A program made the position numbers and the translations under genes. A stretch of DNA of 64,000 nucleotides from Planococcus sp. APC 4015 (GTDB lineage: Bacteria; Actinomycetota; Actinomycetes; Actinomycetales; Microbacteriaceae): contig JASDDH010000013.1 of NCBI GenBank assembly GCA_030407505.1, forward strand, positions 1 to 64,000, read 5' to 3'. The notes under the pieces were generated by a model. It was given only the letters and a program-made list of their open reading frames with translations. It searched no databases and had not been told where the DNA came from. Below are positions 7,446 to 18,605 of this stretch, one piece after another. Numbering within the stretch: position 1 is the stretch's first letter; each line of letters opens with the position of its first letter.

Positions 7446-8921
7446 TCACGCGGCCTCGAACCGGCGAGGTGATCTCGTCTCGAGGCGCGTCGGTTGGACC
7501 AGTTCGCCGGTGCGCGGATCGGGCGGCGGATGCAGCCAGTACGTGTCGACGCCGGTGTCCGGGTCGCGTCGTCGGGCGATGCGCCACTTCTGGTTGTGCA
7601 AGCGCAGGTGGCAGTTGCGGCAGAGCGGCACGCCGTCGTCGACGTCGGTTCGGCCGTGATCCTGCGACCAGTGCTCGGTGTGGTGGTACTCGCACCACGA
7701 TATCGGCGCGGTGCAGCTGGGCCAGACGCAGCCGCCGTCGCGGGCGGCGATCGCGATGCGCTGTTTTCGGGTGAACAGCCGTTGCTCCCTGCCGACATCG
7801 AGTGGCCGGCCGAAGGTGTCGAGGTCTATGTCGACGGCTCCGGCATCGCAGAGGTACTTCTCGACGACTCCGCCGGGGATCGCGGTGCCGCCGTCTTCGA
7901 GGTGCCCGACGCCGGTGACCTGCATCTCTCCACGCGCGCCGGCATCGCAGATCGCAGCGGCGTCGATGAGGATGCGCACGCCGGGCTGGCGGTCGCCGAA
8001 CGCCTGCTGCGCGTCGGCGTTCGCGCCGGTGCGGAGGACGGCGATCAGGGTGTCGTACTGCAGCTGCTCGTTGGTGCGGTCGTCGACTGCGGCGGCTTCG
8101 ACCTCTCCGGCTGCAGCGGCGTCGACGAAACGAGGGCCACGCCGTGGCCGGAGCGCCGCGGAGAGGATCGCGTCGACCCATGCGGCGGCCTCGTCGTCGA
8201 AGACGAATTGTCCGTGGCGCTGACCGTCGGCGTCGGTCCAGGTGCGGAACGACCGGGCCGCGAACCGCTCTTCGAACCGCAGTGTGACCCCGAGAGGGTC
8301 GAGTCTGTCGCGAGCGGTCCGCGCGGCGGCGCGGAGCTCTTCTACCGGCAGTGCGCTCGCCTCGTGTACGAGGATGTCGACGGCCCGCGCCCACGCGCCG
8401 GGCAGGAAATCGGGGTCGAGGTCGCGATACCGCTCGACGGGCGGCTCGCCGAGCCCCGTGCGAATCGCGGTGAACTGCTCCTGGCTGAGCTGTCCGCCGG
8501 CCAGCGCATCGCGGAGCGCGCCACGCCAGGCGGGGAGTGCCGGTCGGTCAACCTTCGCCTCGCGGCTTTCGGCCCCGGCATCCAGCAGATCCTCGCCCGC
8601 CTGCAGCGCCTGGAACACGGCTCCTCTGGATTGCCCGGTGATGTTCTGCACGAGCGACGTCACGTTGCGATGGCCCTTGCGCTGCGCCAGTCCCTCGTGC
8701 CCGAGGTTTCGCGTCGACCGTCGTGCGACCTCTGCCGATGCCGCGGAGAGCATCACCTGAAGCGCGTCGCGGGCTGCCGCGGCATCCGTCATCACGGACA
8801 GCAGATCATCGTCATCGAGAGCGCCCACCACCCGGGACGCGTCGCGGTCGCCGAACACGCGCAGCACCCGACGGACCGCGGCATCGAGCCGCATACCGGG
8901 CGAGACGTGGGAACTGCTCAT
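7446..8921 (-). CDS. DUF222 / HNH endonuclease signature-motif protein
   Basis: A 491-residue protein with an N-terminal helical DUF222 region and a C-terminal HNH domain at about residues 397-443. That domain carries paired zinc cysteines (CVWPSC and CRNCH) and the CEYHH core with HLRLHN. Such proteins occur in many copies in actinobacterial genomes and resemble the 13E12 repeat family of mycobacteria. Nuclease activity is plausible, but their biology is poorly known. The start ATG at 8921 has TATCTT (complement of 8928-8933) 6 nt upstream. It is not linked to any visible mobile element here. Confidence 0.88.
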   Translation of the reverse strand: MSSSHVSPGMRLDAAVRRVLRVFGDRDASRVVGALDDDDLLSVMTDAAAARDALQVMLSAASAEVARRSTRNLGHEGLAQRKGHRNVTSLVQNITGQSRGAVFQALQAGEDLLDAGAESREAKVDRPALPAWRGALRDALAGGQLSQEQFTAIRTGLGEPPVERYRDLDPDFLPGAWARAVDILVHEASALPVEELRAAARTARDRLDPLGVTLRFEERFAARSFRTWTDADGQRHGQFVFDDEAAAWVDAILSAALRPRRGPRFVDAAAAGEVEAAAVDDRTNEQLQYDTLIAVLRTGANADAQQAFGDRQPGVRILIDAAAICDAGARGEMQVTGVGHLEDGGTAIPGGVVEKYLCDAGAVDIDLDTFGRPLDVGREQRLFTRKQRIAIAARDGGCVWPSCTAPISWCEYHHTEHWSQDHGRTDVDDGVPLCRNCHLRLHNQKWRIARRRDPDTGVDTYWLHPPPDPRTGELVQPTRLETRSPRRFEAA

Positions 8922-9094
8922 AGAACAAAGATACGAGGGGCCTCCGACATCGCCCCGCGGACTTCCGGGCATCCGCGCAGCACGACTATCCACGGGAAGA
9001 TGACGGCTCTCGACTCGCGACGACGGCGGTGACCGCCATGGACCCTCCCGCGTCCCCTCGCCTTCGCGGCCTCCGGACTCGCGGGACGACGCGA

Positions 9095-10312
9095 TCAGGA
9101 AACGGTCGAGATCGGCTCCGTGTCGGGGATCGGTGCGGCGTCGCGGTGGCGCAGGTCGGGGAAGCCGCGCACGAACGCGACCGAGACGATGAGACCGACG
9201 GCAGCGAAGGCGGTGGCGGCGACGTAGGCGCCCGTCGGGCCGATGTCGTCGATGAGGAACCCGGCGGTCGCCGAGCCCGCTGCCGCTCCGATGAGCTGCC
9301 CGGTGCCGACCCAGCCGAACGCCTCGGCGGTGTCGCTGAACTTGACGCTGGCCGAGGTCATCGCGAAGAGCACGGCGAGGGCGGGCGCGATGCCGATGCC
9401 GGCGAGGATCAGCGTGCCGCCCAGCCACCACACGTTGAGCGACACGATCGTCAGCGACAGGCCGACGGTGACGATGAGCAGGCGGCGGGCCATCGCCCAG
9501 GGACCGATCGGGATGTGGCCGAACGAGAGTCCGCCGGCCAGCGATCCGACCGAGAACAGCGCGAGCACGAGTCCGGCCTCGAGCCCGCCGTGGTCGAAGG
9601 TCGCCACGACGCCCGCCTCGACGGCCGCGCAGGCGCCGATCAGCAGGAACCCGACCACCGTCGCCAGCAGGACGGGCGGCTTGGCGAGCACCTTGCCGAT
9701 GCCGCGGCGGCTGCGTGGGATGCGGACGCGCCCGACCTCGGGCGACAGGATGAACCACGCACCGCCCCCGACGAGGATCACCACGATGAGCAGAAGCGCC
9801 TGCACGGTGCCGACCTGGGTCGCCACGAGCGTGATGACCACGGGGGCGACGATCCAGATGATCTCCTGCAGCGACGCGTCGAGCGAGAACAGCGGGGTGA
9901 GCTGCTTGGAGGTGACCATCTTGGGATAGATGGTGCGCACCGCCGACTGCACGGGCGGGGTCGACAGCCCGCCGATCATGCCGAGCACCATGTACCAGGG
10001 GAGGGGCAGCTCGTAGAGCGCGATCGCCCCGATCGACAGCGCGCACACGATGAGCGTGGCGGTCAGGACGCGCCGCATCCCCCATCTGCCCATCCAGCGA
10101 CTGGTCACCGGCCCGGCGATCGCCTGGCCGATCGACGTCGCCGCGAGCACGAGCCCTGCGGCGCCGTACGAGCCCGTCACGTGCTCGATGTGCAGGAGGA
10201 TCGCGAGGCTGGTCATGCCGTTCGGGAACCGCGCCGTCAGCTGCGCGGCGATGATGCGACCGACGCCGGGTGTCTTGAGGAGATCCCGATAACCTGCCCT
10301 GCCCGCTGCCAC
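9095..10312 (-). CDS. MFS transporter
   Basis: A 405-residue integral membrane protein with about 12 hydrophobic segments and an MFS motif-A-like loop after TM2 (SRWMGRWGMRRV). It resembles drug or metabolite exporters of the major facilitator superfamily; no substrate can be assigned. The start is GTG 10312, with TAGCGT (complement of 10319-10324) exactly 6 nt upstream. It diverges from nrdH across the long leader that begins at 10313. The C-terminal tail (RHRDAAPIPDTEPISTVS) is soluble and not conserved-looking. Confidence 0.85.
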   Translation of the reverse strand: MAAGRAGYRDLLKTPGVGRIIAAQLTARFPNGMTSLAILLHIEHVTGSYGAAGLVLAATSIGQAIAGPVTSRWMGRWGMRRVLTATLIVCALSIGAIALYELPLPWYMVLGMIGGLSTPPVQSAVRTIYPKMVTSKQLTPLFSLDASLQEIIWIVAPVVITLVATQVGTVQALLLIVVILVGGGAWFILSPEVGRVRIPRSRRGIGKVLAKPPVLLATVVGFLLIGACAAVEAGVVATFDHGGLEAGLVLALFSVGSLAGGLSFGHIPIGPWAMARRLLIVTVGLSLTIVSLNVWWLGGTLILAGIGIAPALAVLFAMTSASVKFSDTAEAFGWVGTGQLIGAAAGSATAGFLIDDIGPTGAYVAATAFAAVGLIVSVAFVRGFPDLRHRDAAPIPDTEPISTVS

Positions 10313-10353
10313 CCGACAACGCTAGCGCCACCCGCCGCGACACGCCGGACGCG

Positions 10354-10498
10354 TTCTCCACAGCCGGATCCGATGTCGGATGCCCCGAATAGCGTCCTTC
10401 CTGTGGACAGATGCGGCCGCGGCATCCGAAACCCGCACTTTTCAGGTATTTTCCAGCTTGCTGATCCGACCCCGTCCTGTGGATGAATCGGTGGACAA
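10354..10498. promoter_or_regulatory. Cluster of four DnaA-box-like nonamers
   Basis: Against TTGTCCACA (reverse TGTGGACAA) the sites are TTCTCCACA at 10354-10362 (8/9), TGTGGACAG at 10402-10410 (8/9), TGTGGATGA at 10478-10486 (7/9) and GGTGGACAA at 10490-10498 (8/9). DnaA control of ribonucleotide reductase genes is established in E. coli (nrdAB). Here it is inferred from site density only. Confidence 0.45.
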
Positions 10499-10544
10499 CC
10501 TGTGTTGTACCTGTTGAGAGCGGTGCAAAACTACACGGATGTAA

Positions 10545-10592
10545 CTACTAGCCCTTGTGGTGCTATCCAATGTCCGTACCCATATGTAGTAT
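10545..10592 (+). promoter_or_regulatory. Pair of candidate NrdR boxes
   Basis: The published NrdR consensus is acaCwAtATaTwGtgt. CTACTAGCCCTTGTGG at 10545-10560 matches 9 of 16 positions, including CTA and TTGTG of the half-sites. TACCCATATGTAGTAT at 10577-10592 matches 10 of 16. The starts are 32 bp apart, about three helical turns, the usual spacing of paired NrdR boxes. No nrdR gene is in the window. Confidence 0.5.
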
Positions 10593-10654
10593 TGGACTCC
10601 CGGTGGGGGGAACCGCCGGAAATCATCGGCATCAGCGGGAGAAACGGGTCAATC

Positions 10655-10888
10655 ATGACGATCACGGTCTACACGAAGCCTTCGTGCGTCCAGTGCACGG
10701 CGACGTACCGAGCACTCGACTCGAAGGGCATCGACTACAACATCCTCGACCTCTCCGAAGACGCTTCGGCACTCGAGCAGGTCAAGGCGCTGGGCTACCT
10801 CCAGGCGCCCGTCGTCATCACCGACGAAGACCACTGGTCGGGCTTCCGTCCCGACAAGATCGACGAGCTCGCCTCGCGCCTGGCCTGA
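10655..10888 (+). CDS. nrdH: Glutaredoxin-like electron donor NrdH
   Basis: A 77-residue redoxin with the redox pair in Cys11-Val-Gln-Cys14 and the NrdH signature WSGFRPDKI near the C terminus. It reduces the class Ib ribonucleotide reductase NrdEF, taking electrons from thioredoxin reductase. It leads the operon nrdH-nrdI-nrdE-nrdF; nrdI begins 4 bp after its stop. The start ATG 10655 follows AGCGGGAGAAACGGGTCAATC, a reasonable ribosome-binding region. Expression is probably set by the upstream NrdR/DnaA-type sites. Confidence 0.95.
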   Translation: MTITVYTKPSCVQCTATYRALDSKGIDYNILDLSEDASALEQVKALGYLQAPVVITDEDHWSGFRPDKIDELASRLA

Positions 10889-10892
10889 TCCG

Positions 10893-11308
10893 ATGACAGC
10901 GGTCGCGACGAGCGCACCGCTGCTCGTCTTCTTCTCCAGCGTCTCGGGCAACACGGCCCGCTTCATCGAGAAGCTCGGTCTGCCCGCATCCCGCATCCCG
11001 CTTCAGCCCACCGAACCCGCCCTCGTCATCGACGAGCCGTTCGTCCTGGTCACCCCCACGTACGGGGGCGGCCAGGGCCGCGGCGAGGAGAAAGGCGCGG
11101 TACCCAAGCAGGTCGTCCGTTTCCTCAACGACGAGCGCAACAGGCGTCACCTCCGCGGAGTCATCTCTGCGGGCAACACCAACTTCGGCGAGTCCTTCTG
11201 TCTCGCCGGCGACATCATCAGCCGCAAGTGCGACGTGCCCCACTTGTATCGGCTCGAATTGTTCGGCACACCCGAAGACGTAGATCGCGTGAGCGACGGA
11301 TTGGATCG

Positions 11309-11327
<19 letters not shown>
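10893..11327 (+). CDS. nrdI: Flavodoxin-like protein NrdI
   Basis: A 144-residue flavodoxin-fold protein with the FMN phosphate loop SSVSGNT at about 15-21 and the TYGGG loop typical of NrdI. It supplies the oxidant that assembles the dimanganese-tyrosyl radical cofactor of NrdF. Its end overlaps the start region of nrdE (18 bp with the ATG at 11309, 4 bp with the GTG at 11324), which suggests translational coupling. Confidence 0.95.
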
Positions 11328-14501
<3,174 letters not shown>

Positions 14502-14517
14502 CCCGACTGTCGACGAA

Positions 14518-14549
14518 CGCCCCCTCATCGCTCTCGCGGCGAGGGGGCG
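14518..14549 (+). terminator. Stem-loop after nrdF (first of two)
   Basis: CGCCCCCTC at 14518-14526 pairs perfectly with GAGGGGGCG at 14541-14549 across a 14-nt loop, 17 bp after the nrdF stop. There is no T-tract, as is common in actinobacteria. Confidence 0.75.
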
Positions 14550-14558
14550 TCGTCGGTC

Positions 14559-14596
14559 GCACGGAGCCTCCCGGCCCCCACCAGAAGGCTCCGTGC
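14559..14596. terminator. Second stem-loop between nrdF and the convergent small gene
   Basis: GCACGGAGCCT at 14559-14569 pairs perfectly with AGGCTCCGTGC at 14586-14596 across a 16-nt loop. Together with the hairpin at 14518-14549 it gives a double terminator between convergent transcription units. Confidence 0.75.
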
Positions 14597-14700
14597 GTGT
14601 GGAATGCGGCTCCCACAGCCGTGACCCACTTCCGAGAGACGCCGGTTCTCGCGATTCATCACGCGGGTTCGGTGTCTCCCAGCGGGATCACAGCTTCAGA

Positions 14701-14859
14701 TCATTCGGCGTCTTCATCCTCTTCGGGCTCGAACGTCGAGGCCTCGCCGGTGTGGCCCGCGGCGATGCCGTCGGGGTTGTTCGGGATCGTCCCATCCCCG
14801 CCGAGGCCTCCCGCCTTCTTCTCGCCCTCGGCGTTGTGGTCAGCTGTGTCGCGGTCCAT
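14701..14859 (-). CDS. Small acidic protein, unknown function
   Basis: A 52-residue protein beginning Met-Asp-Arg-Asp-Thr-Ala-Asp-His, rich in Gly, Asp and Glu and ending in an all-acidic tail (EPEEDEDAE). It has no hydrophobic segment and is probably unstructured. The frame is embedded in a longer open frame, but the ATG at 14859 is preceded by GGAGAGGAACATC on the minus strand, a strong and well-spaced Shine-Dalgarno. That and the non-random composition argue for a real gene. Small proteins with this look recur in Microbacteriaceae as far as I recall; no function is known to me. Confidence 0.65.
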   Translation of the reverse strand: MDRDTADHNAEGEKKAGGLGGDGTIPNNPDGIAAGHTGEASTFEPEEDEDAE

Positions 14860-14973
14860 GATGTTCCTCTCCACTCGTTGCTCCCACTCTCCTCGTCGAT
14901 GTCCCGCGAGCCGAGGGGCTTGACACGCCGTCCGGGCTTGGCTTGACGACGTCGCCTCTGGCACGGTGGACGG

Positions 14974-15351
14974 ATGAGGACCTTCTCGCGCTGGCTGCTC
15001 GCGCTCGCCATGATGTTCGCCGGCATCAGTCACCTGTTCTGGGCGCGCAGAGAATTCCAGGCGCAGGTGCCCGACTTCACCTCCAAAGTGATGGACAAGG
15101 ATGCCGTCGTCGTGGCGTCCGGCGTCGTCGAGGTCATGTTCGGCGCGGCCCTCGTGGCGCTCCCGAAGTCGCGCGAGACGATCGGGGCGATCCTGGCTGC
15201 GTTCTTCGTCGCCATCTTCCCCGGCAACCTCGAGCAGTACACGCGCAAGCGCGACGGATTCGGGCTCGACACCGACCGGAAGCGCCTCGCGCGGCTCTTC
15301 TTCCAGCCGGTGCTCGTGTGCTGGGCGTGGTGGTGCACCCGCGCGCGGTGA
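14974..15351 (+). CDS. DoxX-like four-helix membrane protein (copy 1)
   Basis: A 125-residue membrane protein of about four hydrophobic helices. The N-terminal helix ends FAGISHLFW, followed by VVVASGVVEVMFGAALVALP and FPGNLEQY. It belongs to the DoxX/DoxD-like superfamily of small quinone-associated or unknown-role membrane proteins. A clear paralogue lies at 22117-22506 with the same motifs in the same order. CACGGT 6 nt before the ATG fits a degenerate leaderless promoter. Function is unknown. Confidence 0.75.
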   Translation: MRTFSRWLLALAMMFAGISHLFWARREFQAQVPDFTSKVMDKDAVVVASGVVEVMFGAALVALPKSRETIGAILAAFFVAIFPGNLEQYTRKRDGFGLDTDRKRLARLFFQPVLVCWAWWCTRAR

Positions 15352-15378
15352 CGTCGGCGCCGTCGATAGCATGAGCGC

Positions 15379-16418
15379 ATGAGCCGTCCCTCGCCGCACG
15401 TCGCCGACCTGCACGCGGCCCCCGCGCAGTTCGAGAGCGAGCTCGGCAGCGTCCGCCAGTTGAGCCGGGACGAGTTCCCCGCGCTTCGACGGATGTCCCT
15501 CAAGCGGATCACCCTTTCACCCCGGGCGATCCGCGAACCGCAGTGGAACATCGACGCGAACCAGCTGGCGTACGTCACCCGCGGCACCGTGCTGGTGTCG
15601 ATGCTCGGCAACGCCGACGCCTTCTCCAGCTTCGTCGCGACAGCCGGTCAGATGTACCACGTCGAATCCGGCGCGATCTATCACGTCGAGAACGTGGGCG
15701 AGGGCGAGGCCGAGATCATCGCGGCGCTGCGCACGTCTCGCCCCCGGCACTTCTCGCTGACGGCCGGGTTCGCGGCGATGACTCCGGCGGTGCTCGGCAA
15801 CACCTACGATCTCGCGGCCGACGCCTTCGACGTGTTCGGTCGCTCGGATGCCGCGCAGATCGTCCGCCGCGAGACCGCCTCGAGGATCCCCGACACCGCG
15901 CGGCTCCCTAACGCGCACCTCTTCGACATGGAAGGGCAGGCGGCGCCGCTGTCATACGACTACGGGTCCGCGCGTCTCGCGCGCTCGCAGTACTGGGCGG
16001 CGCTGGATGACCTGTCGATGTACCACCTCCGCATCGAGGGCACCGGCATGCGAGAGCCGCACTGGCACCCCGTGACCGCCGAGCTCGGCTACGTGTGGCG
16101 CGGGCGTGGCCGGATGCGGGTGCTCGCCCCGACGGTTCGCTCGACGAATACACGCTCGAGCCCGGACAGGCGTACTTCATCCCGCGGGCCTACCCGCACC
16201 ACATCGAGGCGCTCACCGACGAGGGGATCGACTTCCTGATCTTCTTCGACCGCCCCACTCCGGGCGACATCGGCTATCGCGCGACGGCGTCGGCATTCTC
16301 CCGCGAGGTGCTCTCGGCCGCCTTCTCGGTGCCCGAGCGCGAGCTTCCCGCGTTCCCGTTCACGCCGGTCGATCCGCTGATCGTGCGGCGCGTCAACGAC
16401 CGCGACCCCGAGGTGTGA
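15379..16418 (+). pseudogene. Bicupin protein gene with a single-base frameshift
   Basis: The start ATG 15379 has TAGCAT (15367-15372) 6 nt upstream. The frame encodes an N-terminal cupin domain that lacks metal His residues (REPQWN where HxH is expected), then a second cupin with an intact first motif (REPHWHPVTAELGYVWRGRG). After Arg-Met-Arg-Val-Leu-Ala-Pro the frame is lost at the C-run 16127-16130. The reading continues in the next frame as DGSLDEYTLEPGQAYFIPRAYPHH, the second cupin motif, to a stop at 16416-16418. One extra C would restore about 346 residues. Family members resemble oxalate-decarboxylase-like bicupins; substrate unknown. Sequencing error and true mutation cannot be told apart here. 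Confidence 0.85.
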
Positions 16419-16428
16419 GGGTTTCCGA

Positions 16429-17529
16429 TCATCGCTTCGTCGACGCCGTCACCGTGAACTTAGCGTTGCGCGCGATCTGACGCGTCGGGCCCACGATCCG
16501 CTCGAGCGCAGGCCGATAGCCGAGTGCCGAGTTCCAGACAGCCCACAGCTCCCCACCGGTCCGCAGCGCGCGCGCCGCGTCTTCGAAGAACCGCGGGGCG
16601 AGGTCGTCCGAGACCGCGGCTCCGCTGTGGAACGGCGGGTTCAGGGCGATGAACGTCGCGCTCGCGTCGCCCACGGACGACAGCAGATCATCGCGCCGCA
16701 CGGTCACGCGGTCGGCGACGCCGTTCGCGAGGGCGGTGGCCCGTGTCGACGCGACGGCAACGGCCGACTGGTCGGACGCGTACACCTGCAGCTGCGGATG
16801 CCGCACCGCGAGCGTGGCGCCGACGACGCCGTTGCCGCTCGCGAAGTCGATCGCGGCATCCGCCACGGCGGGCAGGTTCTCGATCAGGAAGCGCGTGCCG
16901 ATGTCGACTCCCGTGCCCGCGAACACGCCGCCGAACGCGGCGACCGTCACCCCGTCGTGCACGGCTGTGCGCGGTGCGGGTTCGCGGCCGTCGTGCGGTC
17001 CGCGGGCGACGAGCACCCGCGACTTCTGGCGGGCGTGCGTGACGTCGACGCGGTCGAAGGACTCGCGCAGCGCGTCGTTCATCGCGAGGGTCATGTGCTT
17101 GATGCGTCCGCCCGCGTAGACGACGACATCGGGCGAGGCGTGCGCGGCGATGATCCCGGCGATGTCTCGCAGCGCGTCGAGCGAACGGGGGAGGCGCATC
17201 AACACGAGACGCGCGTCCGACACCAGGCCGGGCTCCAGAGCGAGCGAGGAGAACGTCTCCGACAGCCCCGACGCCGCGGCGTTCAGAGCGAGCGCGCGTT
17301 CGCCCGTCAGGGCGTCCTGATGAACCCGGATGCCGCGGGCACCGGCATCCGCCGCACCGAGCGTCAGCGCGCCATAGGAGTCGCCGATGACGACGAGGCC
17401 GCCGTCCGGAACGGCTGCGCGAGCCTCGGCGGATTCGTCGAGGATCAGCCGGTCGGCGGCATCCGAGGCCATCAGGCCCGGCCCTTCGACATCGGGCCGG
17501 CGGCGCAGGTCGTCGGGGGAGTAGGTCAC
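16429..17529 (-). CDS. RsmC/RlmG-like class I SAM-dependent methyltransferase
   Basis: A 366-residue protein with a degenerate N-terminal methyltransferase-like half and a catalytic C-terminal half containing FASGNGVVG (SAM loop) and NPPF at about 297-300, the N6/N2-guanine or adenine methyltransferase tetrapeptide. The chain ends NAKFTVTASTKR. This two-domain design is typical of RsmC and RlmG, which methylate G residues of rRNA. GTG at 17529 rather than 17532 is chosen because TACCGT (complement of 17536-17541) lies 6 nt upstream. It ends 10 bp from the convergent frameshifted bicupin gene. Confidence 0.82.
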   Translation of the reverse strand: MTYSPDDLRRRPDVEGPGLMASDAADRLILDESAEARAAVPDGGLVVIGDSYGALTLGAADAGARGIRVHQDALTGERALALNAAASGLSETFSSLALEPGLVSDARLVLMRLPRSLDALRDIAGIIAAHASPDVVVYAGGRIKHMTLAMNDALRESFDRVDVTHARQKSRVLVARGPHDGREPAPRTAVHDGVTVAAFGGVFAGTGVDIGTRFLIENLPAVADAAIDFASGNGVVGATLAVRHPQLQVYASDQSAVAVASTRATALANGVADRVTVRRDDLLSSVGDASATFIALNPPFHSGAAVSDDLAPRFFEDAARALRTGGELWAVWNSALGYRPALERIVGPTRQIARNAKFTVTASTKR

Positions 17530-17584
17530 CACTCAACGGTAGTCGGCGCGCCTAGGCTGGAGGGACCCGCACCGAAGGAGAACC

Positions 17585-18049
17585 GTGTTCCGCGCGCCGT
17601 TGAACCTCTTCCGCACCCTCGCGATCGCGGAGGCGATCTCGTGGACGCTCCTCATCACCGGGCTCATCCTGCGGGCGACGGCGGACCTGGCGATCGCCGT
17701 GACGGTCGGCGGCGGCATCCACGGGTTCGTTTTCCTCGCCTACGGGGCGACGGCGATCCTCGTCGCGAAGAACCAGCGGTGGGGAGCCGGACCGACGATC
17801 ACCGCGATCGCGAGCGCGGTCGTTCCCTACGCGACGATCCCGACCGAGGTGTGGCTCCATCGCACGGGGCGGCTCGCGGGTCCGTGGCGCCTCACGCGTA
17901 CCGAGGACCCCCGAGACGGCACGTGGCACGACCGGCTGATGCGGTGGTTCCTCAATCGCCCCTGGGTGCTCGCGATCCTGCTCGCGCTCGCCGTCGCGAC
18001 GATCTTCGTGGTGCTGCTGATCGTCGGGCCGCCGGGCGGACGCGACTGA
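17585..18049 (+). CDS. DUF3817 family membrane protein
   Basis: A 154-residue protein. The N-terminal part has three hydrophobic segments including FRTLAIAEAISWTLLI and GGGIHGFVFLAYG, the DUF3817 hallmarks, and a fourth span lies near the C terminus (about 125-148). DUF3817 proteins are of unknown function and occur widely in actinobacteria. The start is GTG 17585 behind GAAGGAGAACC, a strong Shine-Dalgarno, with TAGGCT at 17553-17558 as the likely -10. The stop is 1 bp from the convergent VOC gene. Confidence 0.78.
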   Translation: MFRAPLNLFRTLAIAEAISWTLLITGLILRATADLAIAVTVGGGIHGFVFLAYGATAILVAKNQRWGAGPTITAIASAVVPYATIPTEVWLHRTGRLAGPWRLTRTEDPRDGTWHDRLMRWFLNRPWVLAILLALAVATIFVVLLIVGPPGGRD

Positions 18050-18050
18050 T

Positions 18051-18425
18051 TCAGCCCGAGTGGTCGGGCAGCTGCTGCAGCGTCCAGGTGTTGCCGTCGG
18101 GATCGGCGAACCGTACGAAGCGGCCCCATTCCTGCTCGTCCACGCCCTCGGCCTCCACTCCGAGGTCGCGCAGCTGCGCGAGTGCGGCCTCGGCGTCGGG
18201 CACGACGACCTGGATCGTGTTCTGGCTTCCGGGCTCGACCTCGATGTCCAGCCCGGTGCCGATCGCGATCGAGCAGGCGGAGCCCGGCGGAGTGAGCTGG
18301 ACGAACCGCAGACCCTCGGTCGGCGCGACGTCGTGGTCGGCGTTGAAGCCGATCTTCATGTAGAAGTCCTTGGCGCGATCGACGTCGGTGACCGGCACGA
18401 AGACGAGTTCGATCCTCCAGTCCAT
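18051..18425 (-). CDS. VOC (glyoxalase/bleomycin resistance) family protein
   Basis: A 124-residue protein with the paired beta-alpha-beta-beta-beta modules of the vicinal oxygen chelate fold: VFVPVTDVDRAKDFYMKIGF at the start and FADPDGNTWTLQQ at the end, the latter the usual DPDGN metal-edge loop. The role could be dioxygenase, isomerase or antibiotic binding; sequence alone does not decide. The start ATG 18425 has GGAAGGGAATCCC upstream on the minus strand, a good Shine-Dalgarno. It diverges from the HAIR-controlled gene at 18606. Confidence 0.82.
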   Translation of the reverse strand: MDWRIELVFVPVTDVDRAKDFYMKIGFNADHDVAPTEGLRFVQLTPPGSACSIAIGTGLDIEVEPGSQNTIQVVVPDAEAALAQLRDLGVEAEGVDEQEWGRFVRFADPDGNTWTLQQLPDHSG

Positions 18426-18537
18426 GGGATTCCCTTCCGTTCGGAGACGGGCTCAGTGTAGAACGATGCCCGGACACGGGATGTCCGCGACAGTCGATCC
18501 GGACTCCCGGGAATATCGCCCGGCGACCTCCGTTGAA

Positions 18538-18587
18538 CTTGATACGTCAGCACTCAAGTTCTTAGGCTTGAGCGTTCTTCACTCACG
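18538..18587 (+). promoter_or_regulatory. Two HAIR operators (HspR binding sites)
   Basis: The HAIR consensus is CTTGAGT-N7-ACTCAAG. Site 1 at 18538-18558 is CTTGATA-N7-ACTCAAG (12 of 14). Site 2 at 18567-18587 is CTTGAGC-N7-ACTCACG (12 of 14). They begin 29 bp apart and end 18 bp before the ATG of the Clp ATPase gene. HspR repressing clpB and dnaK operons through HAIR is established in Streptomyces and mycobacteria. Confidence 0.85.
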
Positions 18588-18605
18588 TTTCAGGAGATGC
18601 ACGGC

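Larger units (their letters stand above)
10313..10654. promoter_or_regulatory. Regulatory leader upstream of nrdHIEF (342 bp, relatively AT-rich)
   Basis: This stretch has lower GC than its surroundings, with runs such as TTTTCAGGTATTTTCC. It holds the MFS gene promoter at its left edge, four DnaA-box-like nonamers and two NrdR-box-like 16-mers, listed separately. No open frame in it looks coding. Candidate -35/-10 pairs for nrdH are weak (for example TTGAGA at 10514-10519). Confidence 0.6.

Noticed and set aside
7446..10361. A single 971-residue fusion of an MFS-like part and the HNH protein
   Set aside because: The frame happens to be open through the MFS gene, but in the wrong frame for it. 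The HNH protein has its own ATG at 8921 with a -10 box 6 nt upstream.
10354..10498. Chromosomal origin of replication
   Set aside because: DnaA-box-like sites are present, but dnaA, dnaN, recF and gyrB are not nearby, and the region is only 342 bp between an MFS gene and nrdH.
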